A DNA stretch of 36,415 bases from an uncultured Eubacteriales bacterium (GCA_900317765.1 ONID01000010.1:1-36415); one strand, 5' to 3'. Counted from the first letter of the stretch, positions 7,429-15,552 are shown. The notes: generated by a model not told the origin, from the sequence alone. A program made the numbers and translations.

Positions 7429-8469
7429 ATGAAAAAAATCAGGATTGGAATGGATGTCGGGATCGATCTCGGTTCGTCTGCGGTTAAGATATTCACTCCC
7501 GGAAGACGTGTAGCGCTTTCCGAACCGACTTTGGTCGCTGTGGACAGAGATACCGACGAAATACTGGCTTTCGGCTCCGACGCACGGCAGATGCTCGGGC
7601 GAACGCCTGAACACGTAGCCGTCGTCAGTCCCGTTCAGCATGGAAGAATTCACAATTTCAGTCTGACAGAAACCATGCTCTCCGCATATGTGCGTGAGGT
7701 CTGCGGCAACAGGATCTTCATGCCGCGGGTTGTGGTGTGCGTGCCTTCGGGCGTTTCCGAGGTGGAAAAAAGCGAGGTCGTGGAATCGCTTCGCGCCGCC
7801 GGCGCACGCAAGGTCTGTCTGATCGAGACGGTGGTGGCGGCTGCTCTCGGCGCGGGTCTGGATATTTCGCAGCCCCGGGGATGTATGGTCTGCGACATCG
7901 GCGGAGGCACGACCGACATAGGGGTTATCTCACTCAACGGCACCGCGTCTTCCCACTGGATTAATTACGCGGGAAATTCATTTAACGAGGCTCTCACGGA
8001 CTTTGTTCTGCGCAAATTCGACCTGCTGATAGGCCCGCAGACTGCCGAATGGCTCAAGAAGGAGATAGGATGCGTTGTACCGCGTGACGCGCTGCTGACA
8101 GTCACGGTGAAGGGCAGGCATTTCAAGACGGGAATGCCGCACATGATACGGATCAATTCCGAAGACATCATGGAGGCTTTTGAGGAACCGGCTGTCCGGA
8201 TATGCCGGGCAGTGCAGCACACGCTGGAGGAAACGCCACCTGCGCTTGCCGGCGATCTGCTGACCAACGGTGGCATCACGCTGACCGGCGGCGGCGCCAA
8301 GCTCTACGGAATGGACCGTATGATAGCCGAACGCACCAAGCTGAATGTCTCGGTTGCACAGGACCCGGAAGTCAGTGTGGTTCTCGGTACGGGTAAGGCA
8401 ATCAGATTTATGGATACACGCGATAAATTTGAAAAGGAGACTTCTCCGCTGGATGTTTTCGGCGCGTAG
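7429..8469 (+). CDS. MreB-family rod shape-determining actin
   Basis: This is a 346-residue bacterial actin of the MreB/Mbl family, which polymerises under the membrane and guides elongasome wall synthesis. The actin ATPase motifs are present: phosphate-1 GIDLGSSAVKIF (residues 11-22), the central VCVPSGVSEVEKSEV, phosphate-2 VCDIGGGTTDIGVIS, and adenosine motif LTGGGAKLYGMD near the C-terminus. The length is typical (about 335-350). I chose the ATG at 7429 (MKKIRIGMDVG). The upstream ATG at 7369 would add 20 residues unlike the family. There is only a GGGGG-like ribosome site. No mreC/mreD follows, so it may be a second copy (Mbl/MreBH type) and I give no symbol. A strong terminator follows. 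Confidence 0.92.
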   Translation: MKKIRIGMDVGIDLGSSAVKIFTPGRRVALSEPTLVAVDRDTDEILAFGSDARQMLGRTPEHVAVVSPVQHGRIHNFSLTETMLSAYVREVCGNRIFMPRVVVCVPSGVSEVEKSEVVESLRAAGARKVCLIETVVAAALGAGLDISQPRGCMVCDIGGGTTDIGVISLNGTASSHWINYAGNSFNEALTDFVLRKFDLLIGPQTAEWLKKEIGCVVPRDALLTVTVKGRHFKTGMPHMIRINSEDIMEAFEEPAVRICRAVQHTLEETPPALAGDLLTNGGITLTGGGAKLYGMDRMIAERTKLNVSVAQDPEVSVVLGTGKAIRFMDTRDKFEKETSPLDVFGA

Positions 8470-8499
8470 ATGTCACTCCGATTGTTCGGAAAAATACAG

Positions 8500-8540
8500 G
8501 CACCGTATATTCCGCTTTTTCCGGGATATACGGTGCTTTT
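8500..8540 (+). terminator. Intrinsic terminator after mreB-like gene
   Basis: GCACCGTATAT (8500-8510) pairs perfectly with ATATACGGTGC (8526-8536), with an extra TCCG/CGGg inner step, followed by TTTT. Confidence 0.85.
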
Positions 8541-8588
8541 CAGATTGAGTGCAGGTCGTGTTTTGGGGTGCTGTGACGGTGCGGATTT

Positions 8589-9026
8589 TCAGCTGTGCTT
8601 TTCGTAATCGTCATAATCCATCACGCTCATGACCTCTATGTAGTTGTAGTAGCGTGTTTTGTGGGGCATTGCAAGCCAGTCGTAGACCATGAGCAGACCG
8701 AAGCAGCCGAAGGTGCAGAGCTTCAGCAGCCCTATGCCGATCTCTCCGAGCAGCATCCTGTCGATGCCTGACCAGCCGAGCATAAACGAAATGAACTGCA
8801 TATTGTCCACTCTGCGGCAGGTAAGTCTCTGTATATCACCCAGCTTATTGAGTGAACAGTGAAGCATATTCTCCCGCAGCATGGGGATCTTGTCGTCAGG
8901 CAGGTCATTTTGATTAAGTACCAAAAAACGGTCAACCAACGCGGTTTTCTTTCTGCGGAGCTGTTCCTTTTCAAAGCGCTCATCATCCGTCTGATAAGCT
9001 GCGCCTCCGTAATGATTGTTTGTCAT
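8589..9026 (-). CDS. TM2-domain membrane protein
   Basis: The 145-residue protein has a charged cytoplasmic N-terminal half (residues 1-75, rich in Lys/Arg/Glu, possible coiled coil around FEKEQLRRKKTALVDRFL) and a C-terminal TM2 domain. In that domain two helices flank a short turn (FISFMLGWSGIDRMLLGEIGIGLLKLCTF, then GCFGLLMVYDW). The TM2 hallmark G-x-D-R-x-x-x-G is intact. The role is unknown. The start is set at the ATG at 9026, with AGGAGAGGAAG upstream. The ATG at 9053 lies upstream of that site. The gene follows the DUF2752 gene after three tandem hairpin repeats. TM2 and DUF2752 genes often neighbour each other in Firmicutes. Confidence 0.85.
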   Translation of the reverse strand: MTNNHYGGAAYQTDDERFEKEQLRRKKTALVDRFLVLNQNDLPDDKIPMLRENMLHCSLNKLGDIQRLTCRRVDNMQFISFMLGWSGIDRMLLGEIGIGLLKLCTFGCFGLLMVYDWLAMPHKTRYYNYIEVMSVMDYDDYEKHS

Positions 9027-9090
9027 AAGTCTTCCTCTCCTTTTCCGAATCATTCAAAAATACTCCATATCCCACACCGTGTTGTGGTAA

Positions 9091-9159
9091 CTTACATTCC
9101 ATTTTCACGGAATGCTACATTCCGCCCTCACGGAATGCTACATTCCGCCCTCACGGAAT
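9091..9159. repeat. Three tandem 23-bp hairpin repeats
   Basis: There are three head-to-tail copies of a 23-base unit (9091-9113, 9114-9136, 9137-9159). The last two are identical and the first differs in the loop and at its edge. Each copy holds an inverted repeat: CATTCC/GGAATG around a 7-8 base loop. The last copy contains the stop codon of the DUF2752 gene (9151-9153). Confidence 0.9.
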
Positions 9160-9534
9160 GTTGAAAAAAGCCAATCTGACAATATAGACGACAATCGTAA
9201 AGCCGAAACCAAGCGCAATCACAGTGTCCTTTATCCTCATGCTCAGACGTTCCAATAGAAACGTTTCGCGGTTGACGAGAAAAAACATTGCCGTCACACA
9301 AGGTACCAAAGCCGGATTGCATCGCAGGGAGCCCGAAATATCCAGCCGGAGAAGACAGCCGAGCGCGCGTGACATGCCGCAGCCGGGGCAGGGAATGCCG
9401 GTGGCGTATCTGATCGGACAGTAAATTTCCAGCTTGACCAGGATGAACATATACAGCAGAATGACCGCAAGCAGAGTTGCATGCATGAGGATAAGTTCTT
9501 TCCATTTCTGCTTTCCGGACTTTTTAGGTGGCAT
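9151..9534 (-). CDS. DUF2752 membrane protein
   Basis: The 127-residue protein has a basic N-terminus, three hydrophobic segments (about 16-34, 76-92 and 105-125), and the DUF2752 signature CPGCGMSRALGCLLRLD with its CPxCGxxR cysteine pair after the first helix. Its function is not known. The ATG at 9534 has GGAGG ten bases upstream. A strong extended -10 promoter lies 39 bases before it. The gene ends inside the first tandem hairpin repeat and is probably cotranscribed with the TM2-domain gene. Confidence 0.9.
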   Translation of the reverse strand: MPPKKSGKQKWKELILMHATLLAVILLYMFILVKLEIYCPIRYATGIPCPGCGMSRALGCLLRLDISGSLRCNPALVPCVTAMFFLVNRETFLLERLSMRIKDTVIALGFGFTIVVYIVRLAFFNIP

Positions 9535-9572
9535 GGTTGCATTGTCCTCCTGTGCGATAGACTTTTATATGA

Positions 9573-9601
9573 ATTATAGCACATTTTTTGGATAACTTCA
9601 A
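9573..9601 (-). promoter_or_regulatory. Extended -10 promoter for DUF2752-TM2 genes
   Basis: On the minus strand TTGAAG (9596-9601), a 17-base spacer ending in TGC, and a perfect TATAAT (9573-9578). It is back to back with the degV promoter. Confidence 0.8.
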
Positions 9602-9639
9602 TATTTCTACAAATATATTTAATTTTTTTTAACAAGGTC

Positions 9640-9668
9640 TTGCAGTTGCTCTGCAAATCTGGTAAAAT
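9640..9668 (+). promoter_or_regulatory. Promoter for degV-family gene
   Basis: TTGCAG (9640-9645), a 17-base spacer ending in TGG (extended -10) and TAAAAT (9663-9668), 57 bases before the start codon. Confidence 0.7.
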
Positions 9669-9724
9669 ATATGGTAATGTGCGTTCAGCAATACAGTATT
9701 TACAGTGAAAAGAAGGTTATTATT

Positions 9725-10600
9725 ATGTCAAACAGAGTCATCATTACAACCGATACGGGAAGCGATCTTCGCCCGGAAAACCTGAAGAAGTTCCATATCG
9801 ACGGCATGATTCCGTTCCACATCACTCTCGGAGACAAAAGCTACGAGGATTTCTACGAGTGTCAGCCGCACGATCTTTTCAGGTTTTTCGACGAAACCAA
9901 ACAGGTTCCCAAGACCGCTGCCTGTACGCCGAACGATTATTTTGAATTCTTCGAGCCGTTTGCCGCGCAGGGCTGCGACATCGTGCATATTGCGATGAAT
10001 TCCGTGTTCAGTTCCTCCTATAACCATTCTCTTACAGCAGCCGAGGAAATCAAGGAAAAATACGGCACTTCGGTTTATTCGGTGGACACGTACACCCTCA
10101 CGGGAGCGCAGGCGCTCATGGCGATCCGTGCCGCGGAACTGCGTGACAGCGGAATGGGCGCGAAGGAAATCAGCGAGGAGATAGTCCGCATGGTTCCGCA
10201 TGTCCGCACCAATTTCCTTCTCGGAGGCATGAATTACGCCGCCAAGGGCGGACGCTGTTCCATGCTGGTGGCGTTCGGCGCGAACCTGCTGAAGCTGTTC
10301 CCGATGATGCACATTGACGAAAAGGGAATTATCACAGCGCCGAAGAAATTCCGCGGTTCGGTGGAGAGCGTTCAGAATCAGTACATGGACTACGTTCTTG
10401 ATTTAGCGGAAAAATACGCTGACTACAAGCGGGTGATCATCGGCTATACCAGCGACAACAAGAAGCTGATTGACAACATGCACCGCAGACTCAAGGAATT
10501 CGGCAAATTTGAGGAAATAGTGGAGAGCGTCACAAACTGTACCACAGCGACGCACGGAGGGCCGAATACAATCTACATGATTTTTGCCGACAAATATTGA
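9725..10600 (+). CDS. DegV-family fatty-acid-binding protein
   Basis: This 291-residue DegV/FakB-type protein has a two-domain fold that binds a single fatty acid. In Firmicutes FakB hands bound fatty acid to the kinase FakA for phospholipid synthesis. Seen motifs are IITTDTGSDL near the N-terminus, the fatty-acid carboxylate-binding region MNSVFSSSYNHSLTAAE, and GGRCSMLVAFGANLLKLFPM in the second half. The length is normal (about 280-295). I chose the ATG at 9725, with GAAGG nine bases upstream. The longer ATG at 9671 overlaps the promoter -10. It is monocistronic between its own promoter and a strong terminator. No fakA is nearby, so the role in fatty-acid uptake is inference. Confidence 0.9.
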   Translation: MSNRVIITTDTGSDLRPENLKKFHIDGMIPFHITLGDKSYEDFYECQPHDLFRFFDETKQVPKTAACTPNDYFEFFEPFAAQGCDIVHIAMNSVFSSSYNHSLTAAEEIKEKYGTSVYSVDTYTLTGAQALMAIRAAELRDSGMGAKEISEEIVRMVPHVRTNFLLGGMNYAAKGGRCSMLVAFGANLLKLFPMMHIDEKGIITAPKKFRGSVESVQNQYMDYVLDLAEKYADYKRVIIGYTSDNKKLIDNMHRRLKEFGKFEEIVESVTNCTTATHGGPNTIYMIFADKY

Positions 10601-10605
10601 TGGAG

Positions 10606-10652
10606 AAAGCTCCCGGGCTATTCACATGAAAGGAATACTCCGGGAGCTTTTT
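10606..10652 (+). terminator. Intrinsic terminator after degV-family gene
   Basis: AAAGCTCCCGG (10606-10616) pairs perfectly with CCGGGAGCTTT (10640-10650) around a 23-base loop, ending in a T5 run. Confidence 0.85.
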
Positions 10653-10711
10653 AGCTCGTTTGTTAATATTTCGTGAACTTTATGATAATGAGGTGAAAAC
10701 GAATTTAAGTG

Positions 10712-10720
10712 TGCTATAAT
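10712..10720 (+). promoter_or_regulatory. Extended -10 promoter element before the GGDEF-EAL gene
   Basis: TGCTATAAT (10712-10720) is an exact extended -10 located 44 bases before the start at 10764. No good -35 is seen at 17 bases. The TTGACA at 10730-10735 lies downstream and has no matching -10. Confidence 0.55.
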
Positions 10721-10763
10721 CGTAAAGCATTGACAAAAATCTATCTGAAAGCGAGAGGAAAAG

Positions 10764-11300
10764 ATGAAAAGGTTTAACATTTTATTTTTTGGCAAACGCA
10801 TCGTCGCCGTCCTGTTGTGCCTTGTTTCCGTGGCAGTGCTTACGCTGCCGATGACGGTTCATGCGTCGCAGAGCGCGGGCAAGGTTGTGCGCGTCGGCTG
10901 GTACGAATCGCCCGTCAGCATGAAGGACGCGAGCGGACGGCGTACGGGCTACGACTACGTGTACGAGCAGAAGCTCGCCGCGTATACCGGCTGGAAGTAT
11001 GAGTATGTAGAGGGCAGCTGGTCTGACCTTTTGCAGATGCTCAAAGACGGCAAGATCGACATGATGGGCGACATCTCCTATACCGAGGAACGTGCGGAGT
11101 TTCTGCTCTATCCTTCCCTCCCGATGGGTACGGAGGACTACTACCTCTTTGTCACTCCGGACAATACGGAACTGTCGAAGGGCAGCTATACCGCGTTCAA
11201 CGGAAAGAAAATCGGCGTCAACAAGGACTCTGTGCAGGAGACATTCTTTATCGAATGGGCAGAAAAGAACGAAATAGAGTCGGAGCTTGTGGGGAACTGA
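10764..11300 (+). CDS. 5' fragment of a frameshifted sensory GGDEF-EAL protein (signal peptide plus first SBP domain)
   Basis: This is the first 178 codons of a gene that continues in the -1 frame at 11294. It encodes a signal or anchor segment (RIVAVLLCLVSVAVLTLPM) and the front of an SBP_bac_3-type solute-binding domain (KVVRVGWYESPVSMKD, GYDYVYEQKLAAYTGW, GKIDMMGDISYTEER). It runs into a TGA at 11298 within FIEWAEKNEIESELVGN. The alignment of sense between frames (EIESELV then ELTVSEAEAFDMVKSGK) shows that one base is missing in the G4 run 11291-11294, or that ribosomes slip there. ATG 10764 has GAGAGGAAAAG upstream. Read alone, the fragment would be an incomplete periplasmic-type domain with no known function. 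Confidence 0.85.
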   Translation: MKRFNILFFGKRIVAVLLCLVSVAVLTLPMTVHASQSAGKVVRVGWYESPVSMKDASGRRTGYDYVYEQKLAAYTGWKYEYVEGSWSDLLQMLKDGKIDMMGDISYTEERAEFLLYPSLPMGTEDYYLFVTPDNTELSKGSYTAFNGKKIGVNKDSVQETFFIEWAEKNEIESELVGN

Positions 11301-13723
11301 CGGTTTCCGAAGCGGAAGCCTTTGATATGGTCAAGTCGGGAAAACTTGACGCTCTGGTGACGATTGACGGTTTCGGCGACCCTGAAAAAGCCGTACCGGT
11401 CTGCAAGGTAGGCTCCTCAGACTACTATTTCGCCGTTACCAACACCCGCGCCGACATTTTTGAAGAGCTGGAATATGCGCTCAACAGGATCAATGATGAG
11501 AACCGCTATTTCAACCAGCAGATGCATGAAAAGTACTTAAAGACGACAGGCGCCAATCTTTACCTCACTGAGTCGGAAAAGACGTGGCTTTCCTCTCACG
11601 GCACCATCAAGGTGGGATATATGAGGGACTACCTGCCTTTCTGTGCCAAGGATACGGAAACCAAGCAATTGACAGGCGCACTCAAGGAATATCTGGAATA
11701 TGCCGCAGGCGTCATTCAGAATGCCGATCTCCGGTTTGACGCGGTTGCCTTTGACAGTATCGGCGACGCGATTGACGCCCTCAAAGCGGGACAGGTCAAC
11801 TGCGTATTTCCTGCCAATTTCGGCGAATCCGACGCGGAGGATATGGGATTGATCACTACACCTTCTGTGATGAACGCCGAAATATATGAGATTGTCACTG
11901 ACAAGGCTGTGGAAGGTTTCGGCAGCAGACTGAGAGTGAAAGTAGCGGTCGATAAAGGCAACGTCAACTACGAAAAAGTGCTGGGCGAAAAATTCCCCAA
12001 TTTCGAAGTGGTCTATTACTCCGACATCAAGTCCTGCCTTGAGGCTGTGGCAAAAGGCGAGGCGGACACGGTGCTTGTCAGCAATTTCCGTTACAACAAT
12101 CTTACCAAGCTGTGCGACAAACTGGGGCTGACACCGATTGCCACCGGCATCAGCATGGACAACTACTTTGTCGCTGCCAGAGGAGACACCGAACTGTATT
12201 CTATTCTCAACAAAACCGTCGGCATGGTTCCCTCTTCCAAAACCAATTCGGTTATGACGAAGTATATCTCCGAAAAAGAAGAGGAGCTTACCTTTACCGA
12301 ATTTATCATGAAGCATCTTGCAACCGTTCTCAGCATCGTGGCCGGCGTGCTTCTGTTGATCCTTCTGCTGGCGCTGCGCAGCATACGCGCGATGAAGCGG
12401 GCCAAAAAGAGCGAAAAGCTGATCGCCTCGGCTGAAATCGACAAGCTGACCGGCGTTTACAGCAAGAACTTTCTCTTTGAGTATGCCTGCCGCATGAGGA
12501 ACAAACATACCAACAAGCCGATGGACACCATTGTGCTCGACATCGAGCGATTCCACTCCATCAACGCGCTTAACGGTATGGAATTCGGCGATACCGTGCT
12601 CACCACACTCGGTGAACAGATCAAGAAGATTTTCGACGAACCGGGAACAATTGCCGGACGTGTCGAAGCGGACCATTTCTGTATTTTCCGCTGGCACGAG
12701 GATAACTACAAGGATCTTCTCAATAAGCTGCAGGCAAAGATCGACGAGCAGCATCCAAAAGTAAAGGTGCGTCTGAGAATGGGCGTTCTGCCGGGTCAGA
12801 CAAAAATGAATCCGGAAGAAATGTACGACAGAGCGCGTATCGCCTGCAATATGTCCCGCGGCCAGTACAACAAACAGCCGCTTGTCGTGTATGACGATTC
12901 GGTCAGAGAAAAGCGTCATTACGAGCAGCGTCTGATCAACGACCTGAAGCGTGCGGTGCAGAATCAGGAATTTGAGGTATATTATCAGCCGCAGTATGAT
13001 ATTCAGAGCGAACCTCCGATGCTCAAGAGCGCCGAAGCGCTTGTGCGCTGGCGTCATCCCGAGCTTGGCATGATCTTTCCGGGAGACTTCATTCCTCTGT
13101 TTGAAGAGCACGGTCTGATCGGCGAGGTTGACAAATGCGTCTGGAGAAAGGCAGCCAAACAGATTGCCCTCTGGAAGAGCAAATACGGCAAGGTCATTCC
13201 GGTTTCGGTCAACCTTTCCCGTGTGGACATTTTCGATCCGACCCTTGAAAGAACGCTGGACGGTCTGCTCAGAGACAACCGCCTTGACCACAGCGCACTC
13301 AAGCTGGAAGTGACCGAATCGGCCTATACCGAAAACGCCGATCAGGTCATACGCATCATCGAAGGACTCCGTTCAAAGGGCTTTGAAATAGAGCTGGACG
13401 ACTTCGGCACGGGCTATTCCTCACTCGGAATGCTCTCATCCATGCCGATCGACGTTCTGAAGATGGACAGATCCTTTATCATCAACATGCACAACAGCGA
13501 AACAGCCGTGCAGATGGTCAAGCTGATTCTCGACCTCGCCAAGGAAATGAAGATTCCCGTGATTGCCGAAGGTGTCGAGGATAAAATTGAGCTGATGATG
13601 CTCAAGGAAATGGGCTGCGATATTGTGCAGGGTTACTATTTCTCACGTCCTCTTCCGGTAGATGGTTTTGAAGACCTTTTGAATAAAGAACTTGAAAAGC
13701 GCTTCAACAATATAAAGTTTTGA
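11255..13723 (+). CDS. 3' fragment of the frameshifted protein: SBP domain, TM, degenerate GGDEF, EAL phosphodiesterase
   Basis: This is the continuation of the upstream fragment, in natural register from about 11294 (ELTVSEAEA). The open frame reaches back to an ATG at 11255 with no ribosome site. Domain order: the end of SBP domain 1, a second SBP_bac_3 domain (from about 11570, HGTIKVGYMRDYLPFCA), a transmembrane helix (about 12314-12382), GGDEF and EAL. The GGDEF signature is replaced by EADHF (12665-12679), so cyclase activity is unlikely. The EAL domain keeps EAL (13034-13042), VNLSRVDIF, LEVTESAY, LDDFGTGYSSLG (DD at 13397-13402), KMDRSFI and IAEGVED, so it should hydrolyse c-di-GMP. 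Together the parts make a protein of about 985 residues that senses an outside ligand and lowers c-di-GMP. Strong terminator after. Confidence 0.88.
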   Translation: MGRKERNRVGACGELTVSEAEAFDMVKSGKLDALVTIDGFGDPEKAVPVCKVGSSDYYFAVTNTRADIFEELEYALNRINDENRYFNQQMHEKYLKTTGANLYLTESEKTWLSSHGTIKVGYMRDYLPFCAKDTETKQLTGALKEYLEYAAGVIQNADLRFDAVAFDSIGDAIDALKAGQVNCVFPANFGESDAEDMGLITTPSVMNAEIYEIVTDKAVEGFGSRLRVKVAVDKGNVNYEKVLGEKFPNFEVVYYSDIKSCLEAVAKGEADTVLVSNFRYNNLTKLCDKLGLTPIATGISMDNYFVAARGDTELYSILNKTVGMVPSSKTNSVMTKYISEKEEELTFTEFIMKHLATVLSIVAGVLLLILLLALRSIRAMKRAKKSEKLIASAEIDKLTGVYSKNFLFEYACRMRNKHTNKPMDTIVLDIERFHSINALNGMEFGDTVLTTLGEQIKKIFDEPGTIAGRVEADHFCIFRWHEDNYKDLLNKLQAKIDEQHPKVKVRLRMGVLPGQTKMNPEEMYDRARIACNMSRGQYNKQPLVVYDDSVREKRHYEQRLINDLKRAVQNQEFEVYYQPQYDIQSEPPMLKSAEALVRWRHPELGMIFPGDFIPLFEEHGLIGEVDKCVWRKAAKQIALWKSKYGKVIPVSVNLSRVDIFDPTLERTLDGLLRDNRLDHSALKLEVTESAYTENADQVIRIIEGLRSKGFEIELDDFGTGYSSLGMLSSMPIDVLKMDRSFIINMHNSETAVQMVKLILDLAKEMKIPVIAEGVEDKIELMMLKEMGCDIVQGYYFSRPLPVDGFEDLLNKELEKRFNNIKF

Positions 13724-13752
13724 TTTCAGTGACTTCCAAATGAAATAACTGA

Positions 13753-13799
13753 ACAGGCATGCTGTCTCGGGTTGCAACCCTGCAGCATGCCTGTTTTTT
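13753..13799 (+). terminator. Intrinsic terminator after the EAL gene
   Basis: ACAGGCATGCTG (13753-13764) pairs perfectly with CAGCATGCCTGT (13783-13794). An inner GGGTTgcAACCC stem lies inside the loop, and a T6 run follows. Confidence 0.9.
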
Positions 13800-13872
13800 G
13801 TTATATGATAATCTGAAGCGCTCACAAAACAGAGACTTTTATACTGAAAACAAAAGCTTGTTTTACAGTCGC

Positions 13873-14970
13873 CTATTTCTTGGTTACGCCTTCGCCGTAG
13901 ATGGTGGTCCAGTCGTTCTTCATGGAAATGGGAATCCAATCAAATTCCTTGCAGAGGGAAGCCATGTTTTCCGCCTTTTCGACGTTGCCGTTTTCGCGCT
14001 CGGTGTCGTCACAGCAGAGCATGAAGGCGAGGCTCTTGTAGGGATTGTTGCTCGTTACGTATTCCGCCATGCTGGAGTCGCCGGTGCTGTTGCCGAAGGA
14101 GAGAACAGGCTGCACGCCGATTTCCTGAGCGATGACGGTGACCTTGTTCAACTTGAGATTCTTGACAATGAATTTGCCGCCCAGTACCAGCTTATCGTCA
14201 TCGTCAAAGACATAAGAAAGACCGTCCGTATCGCCCTGGTCAGGAGCGACAAGGTTTTCGTCGGAACCGATGATCTGTCTGTTGGGAATATTCAGAGGCG
14301 AGTTGCAAACAATGCCGCGGACGATAAATCTGTCGGTGCCGCTGACGATGTAGACCGTGAAGTCATTTGCCTGCAAATACTCAACGACTTGCAGCATGGG
14401 CTTGTACCAGCTCTCGCCGCGCTTCATGCCGTTGTAACCCGGCATGGGCAACTGCTTGAATTTCTGGATGTACTCGTTGAATTCATCCACCGTCATGCCC
14501 TTGAACGCAGAAGCGACTGCATTGCTGTGATCGACTTCCAGTCCCTTGGCTTCTATGCCTGTTTCGTTGAAGGCAACGATCTTTTCCGCCACTTCTTTTT
14601 CGAAATCGCTTGCTTTTTTATTGTATTTCTTGTCCTCCAGCACGCGGTGTACCAGAAGCGTGTAGTCGAAATAAGTGGGATCGGTTTCGCAGAAGAGGGT
14701 TCCGTCGAAGTCAAAGACTGCGATGCGGTTCTCGGGCGGGATATAATCAGCGCCGCCGTCTTCCGTGATGGCGTTTATGTAGGAAACCAGCTGATCCTTC
14801 GCCTCGGCATTTTCCGTCCAGAGGGAGAGGACCGTGTCGGGAGAAATAGAGTTCTGGGAAGGTTGGTCTGTTTTCCAGCCCACACCGAATGCGTAAAAGA
14901 CCGTGACCACTGCCAGCAGGCATGAAACGACGATGGTAGATGTCTTCCATTTGTTAGTACCATTGCTCAT
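13873..14970 (-). CDS. Membrane-anchored HAD-superfamily phosphatase
   Basis: This 365-residue protein has an N-terminal membrane helix (about 11-31, STIVVSCLLAVVTVFYAFGV) and an extracytoplasmic HAD phosphatase domain. Motif I is AVFDFDGTLF (nucleophile Asp87, general acid Asp89), motif II is YIVSGTDR, and motifs III/IV lie in VLSFGNSTGDSSMAEYV. The long cap between motif I and II is helical (about 95-190). It resembles phosphoserine-phosphatase-like HAD proteins (Pfam HAD type). The substrate is unknown. I set the start at the ATG at 14970, with GAAGG upstream. The longer frame to 15141 would read through a terminator hairpin. It lies downstream of DUF5684 and histidine phosphatase genes, suggesting a phosphate-releasing group. 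Confidence 0.87.
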   Translation of the reverse strand: MSNGTNKWKTSTIVVSCLLAVVTVFYAFGVGWKTDQPSQNSISPDTVLSLWTENAEAKDQLVSYINAITEDGGADYIPPENRIAVFDFDGTLFCETDPTYFDYTLLVHRVLEDKKYNKKASDFEKEVAEKIVAFNETGIEAKGLEVDHSNAVASAFKGMTVDEFNEYIQKFKQLPMPGYNGMKRGESWYKPMLQVVEYLQANDFTVYIVSGTDRFIVRGIVCNSPLNIPNRQIIGSDENLVAPDQGDTDGLSYVFDDDDKLVLGGKFIVKNLKLNKVTVIAQEIGVQPVLSFGNSTGDSSMAEYVTSNNPYKSLAFMLCCDDTERENGNVEKAENMASLCKEFDWIPISMKNDWTTIYGEGVTKK

Positions 14971-15032
14971 AGGTAATACCTTCTTTTTTTGAATTGTGCA
15001 AGGTGGGATGTTTGTGCCGATAAAAGAAACGG

Positions 15033-15085
15033 AAAAAAAGAAACCATCCTGCTGCTGCGATCTATCGCCGCGGCAGGACGGTTTC
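15033..15085 (-). terminator. Intrinsic terminator after DUF5684 gene
   Basis: On the minus strand GAAACCGTCCTGC... (from 15085) pairs with ...GCAGGATGGTTTC (to 15040), giving a stem of about 19 pairs with a few mismatches, followed by T7 (15033-15039). It separates the DUF5684 transcript from the HAD gene, whose start is 63 bases further on. Confidence 0.88.
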
Positions 15086-15150
15086 AAGATTCTGACCAGC
15101 CGCATCATCGTATTACAGTGTCCACGATGCGGCAAAGTCACAGGGGTTTC

Positions 15151-15552
15151 TTATGCTTTCACGTTGCCTCTGGGTCCGATATACTGTGCAGAACCGAAGC
15201 CGAGAATCATGATGAAGATGTATTCCAGGAAAATCAGTCCGATGCCGAAGCCGACGCCTTTTCCAAACGACTTTGCCAGTCTGATGTTGAGAATGATTGC
15301 GTAAACAATATTCACGAACGGGATGAGAAACAGAAGGAATTTCCAACCGTTACCGTCTGCGATCTTGCAGAGTGTGTAAAGATCGTAAATCGGAATGAGA
15401 ATTTTCCAACCAGGCTCACCGGCCTTTGTATAGACCTTCCACAGCGCAATGATTGCAGGGATAGAAACGATCAGGGAAATCACTAAGGATGTTATCGCCT
15501 CTCCGGTGCTCATTTGCTCGGTCTGTGCAGTGATAAATGCGAAGTTTGTCAT
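15151..15552 (-). CDS. DUF5684-type polytopic membrane protein
   Basis: The 133-residue protein has three or four hydrophobic helices and the motif pattern of DUF5684: AGEPGWKILIPIYDLYTLCKIADGNGWKFLLFLIPFVN, then NIRLAKSFGKGVGFGIGLIFLEYIF and a short tail GSAQYIGPRG. The family has no assigned function and often accompanies exported or signal-peptidase-type genes. The ATG at 15552 has a strong GGAGGAG ribosome site. The gene lies 104 bases after the histidine phosphatase gene and carries its own terminator. Confidence 0.83.
   Translation of the reverse strand: MTNFAFITAQTEQMSTGEAITSLVISLIVSIPAIIALWKVYTKAGEPGWKILIPIYDLYTLCKIADGNGWKFLLFLIPFVNIVYAIILNIRLAKSFGKGVGFGIGLIFLEYIFIMILGFGSAQYIGPRGNVKA

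Noticed and set aside
10730-10735. TTGACA before the GGDEF-EAL gene as a -35 box
   Set aside because: No -10 lies 16-18 bases downstream before the start codon at 10764.
11285-11300. Canonical programmed -1 frameshift site in the c-di-GMP gene
   Set aside because: The heptamer G-GGG-AAC does not fit X-XXY-YYZ and no downstream pseudoknot is obvious, so an indel in the G run is simpler. P-site slippage is not excluded.
11537-13291. 584-codon minus-strand open frame over the GGDEF-EAL gene
   Set aside because: The opposite strand carries intact EAL motifs. The shadow comes from codon bias.
13759-14925. 388-codon plus-strand open frame over the HAD phosphatase
   Set aside because: Starts inside a terminator and is antisense to HAD motifs.
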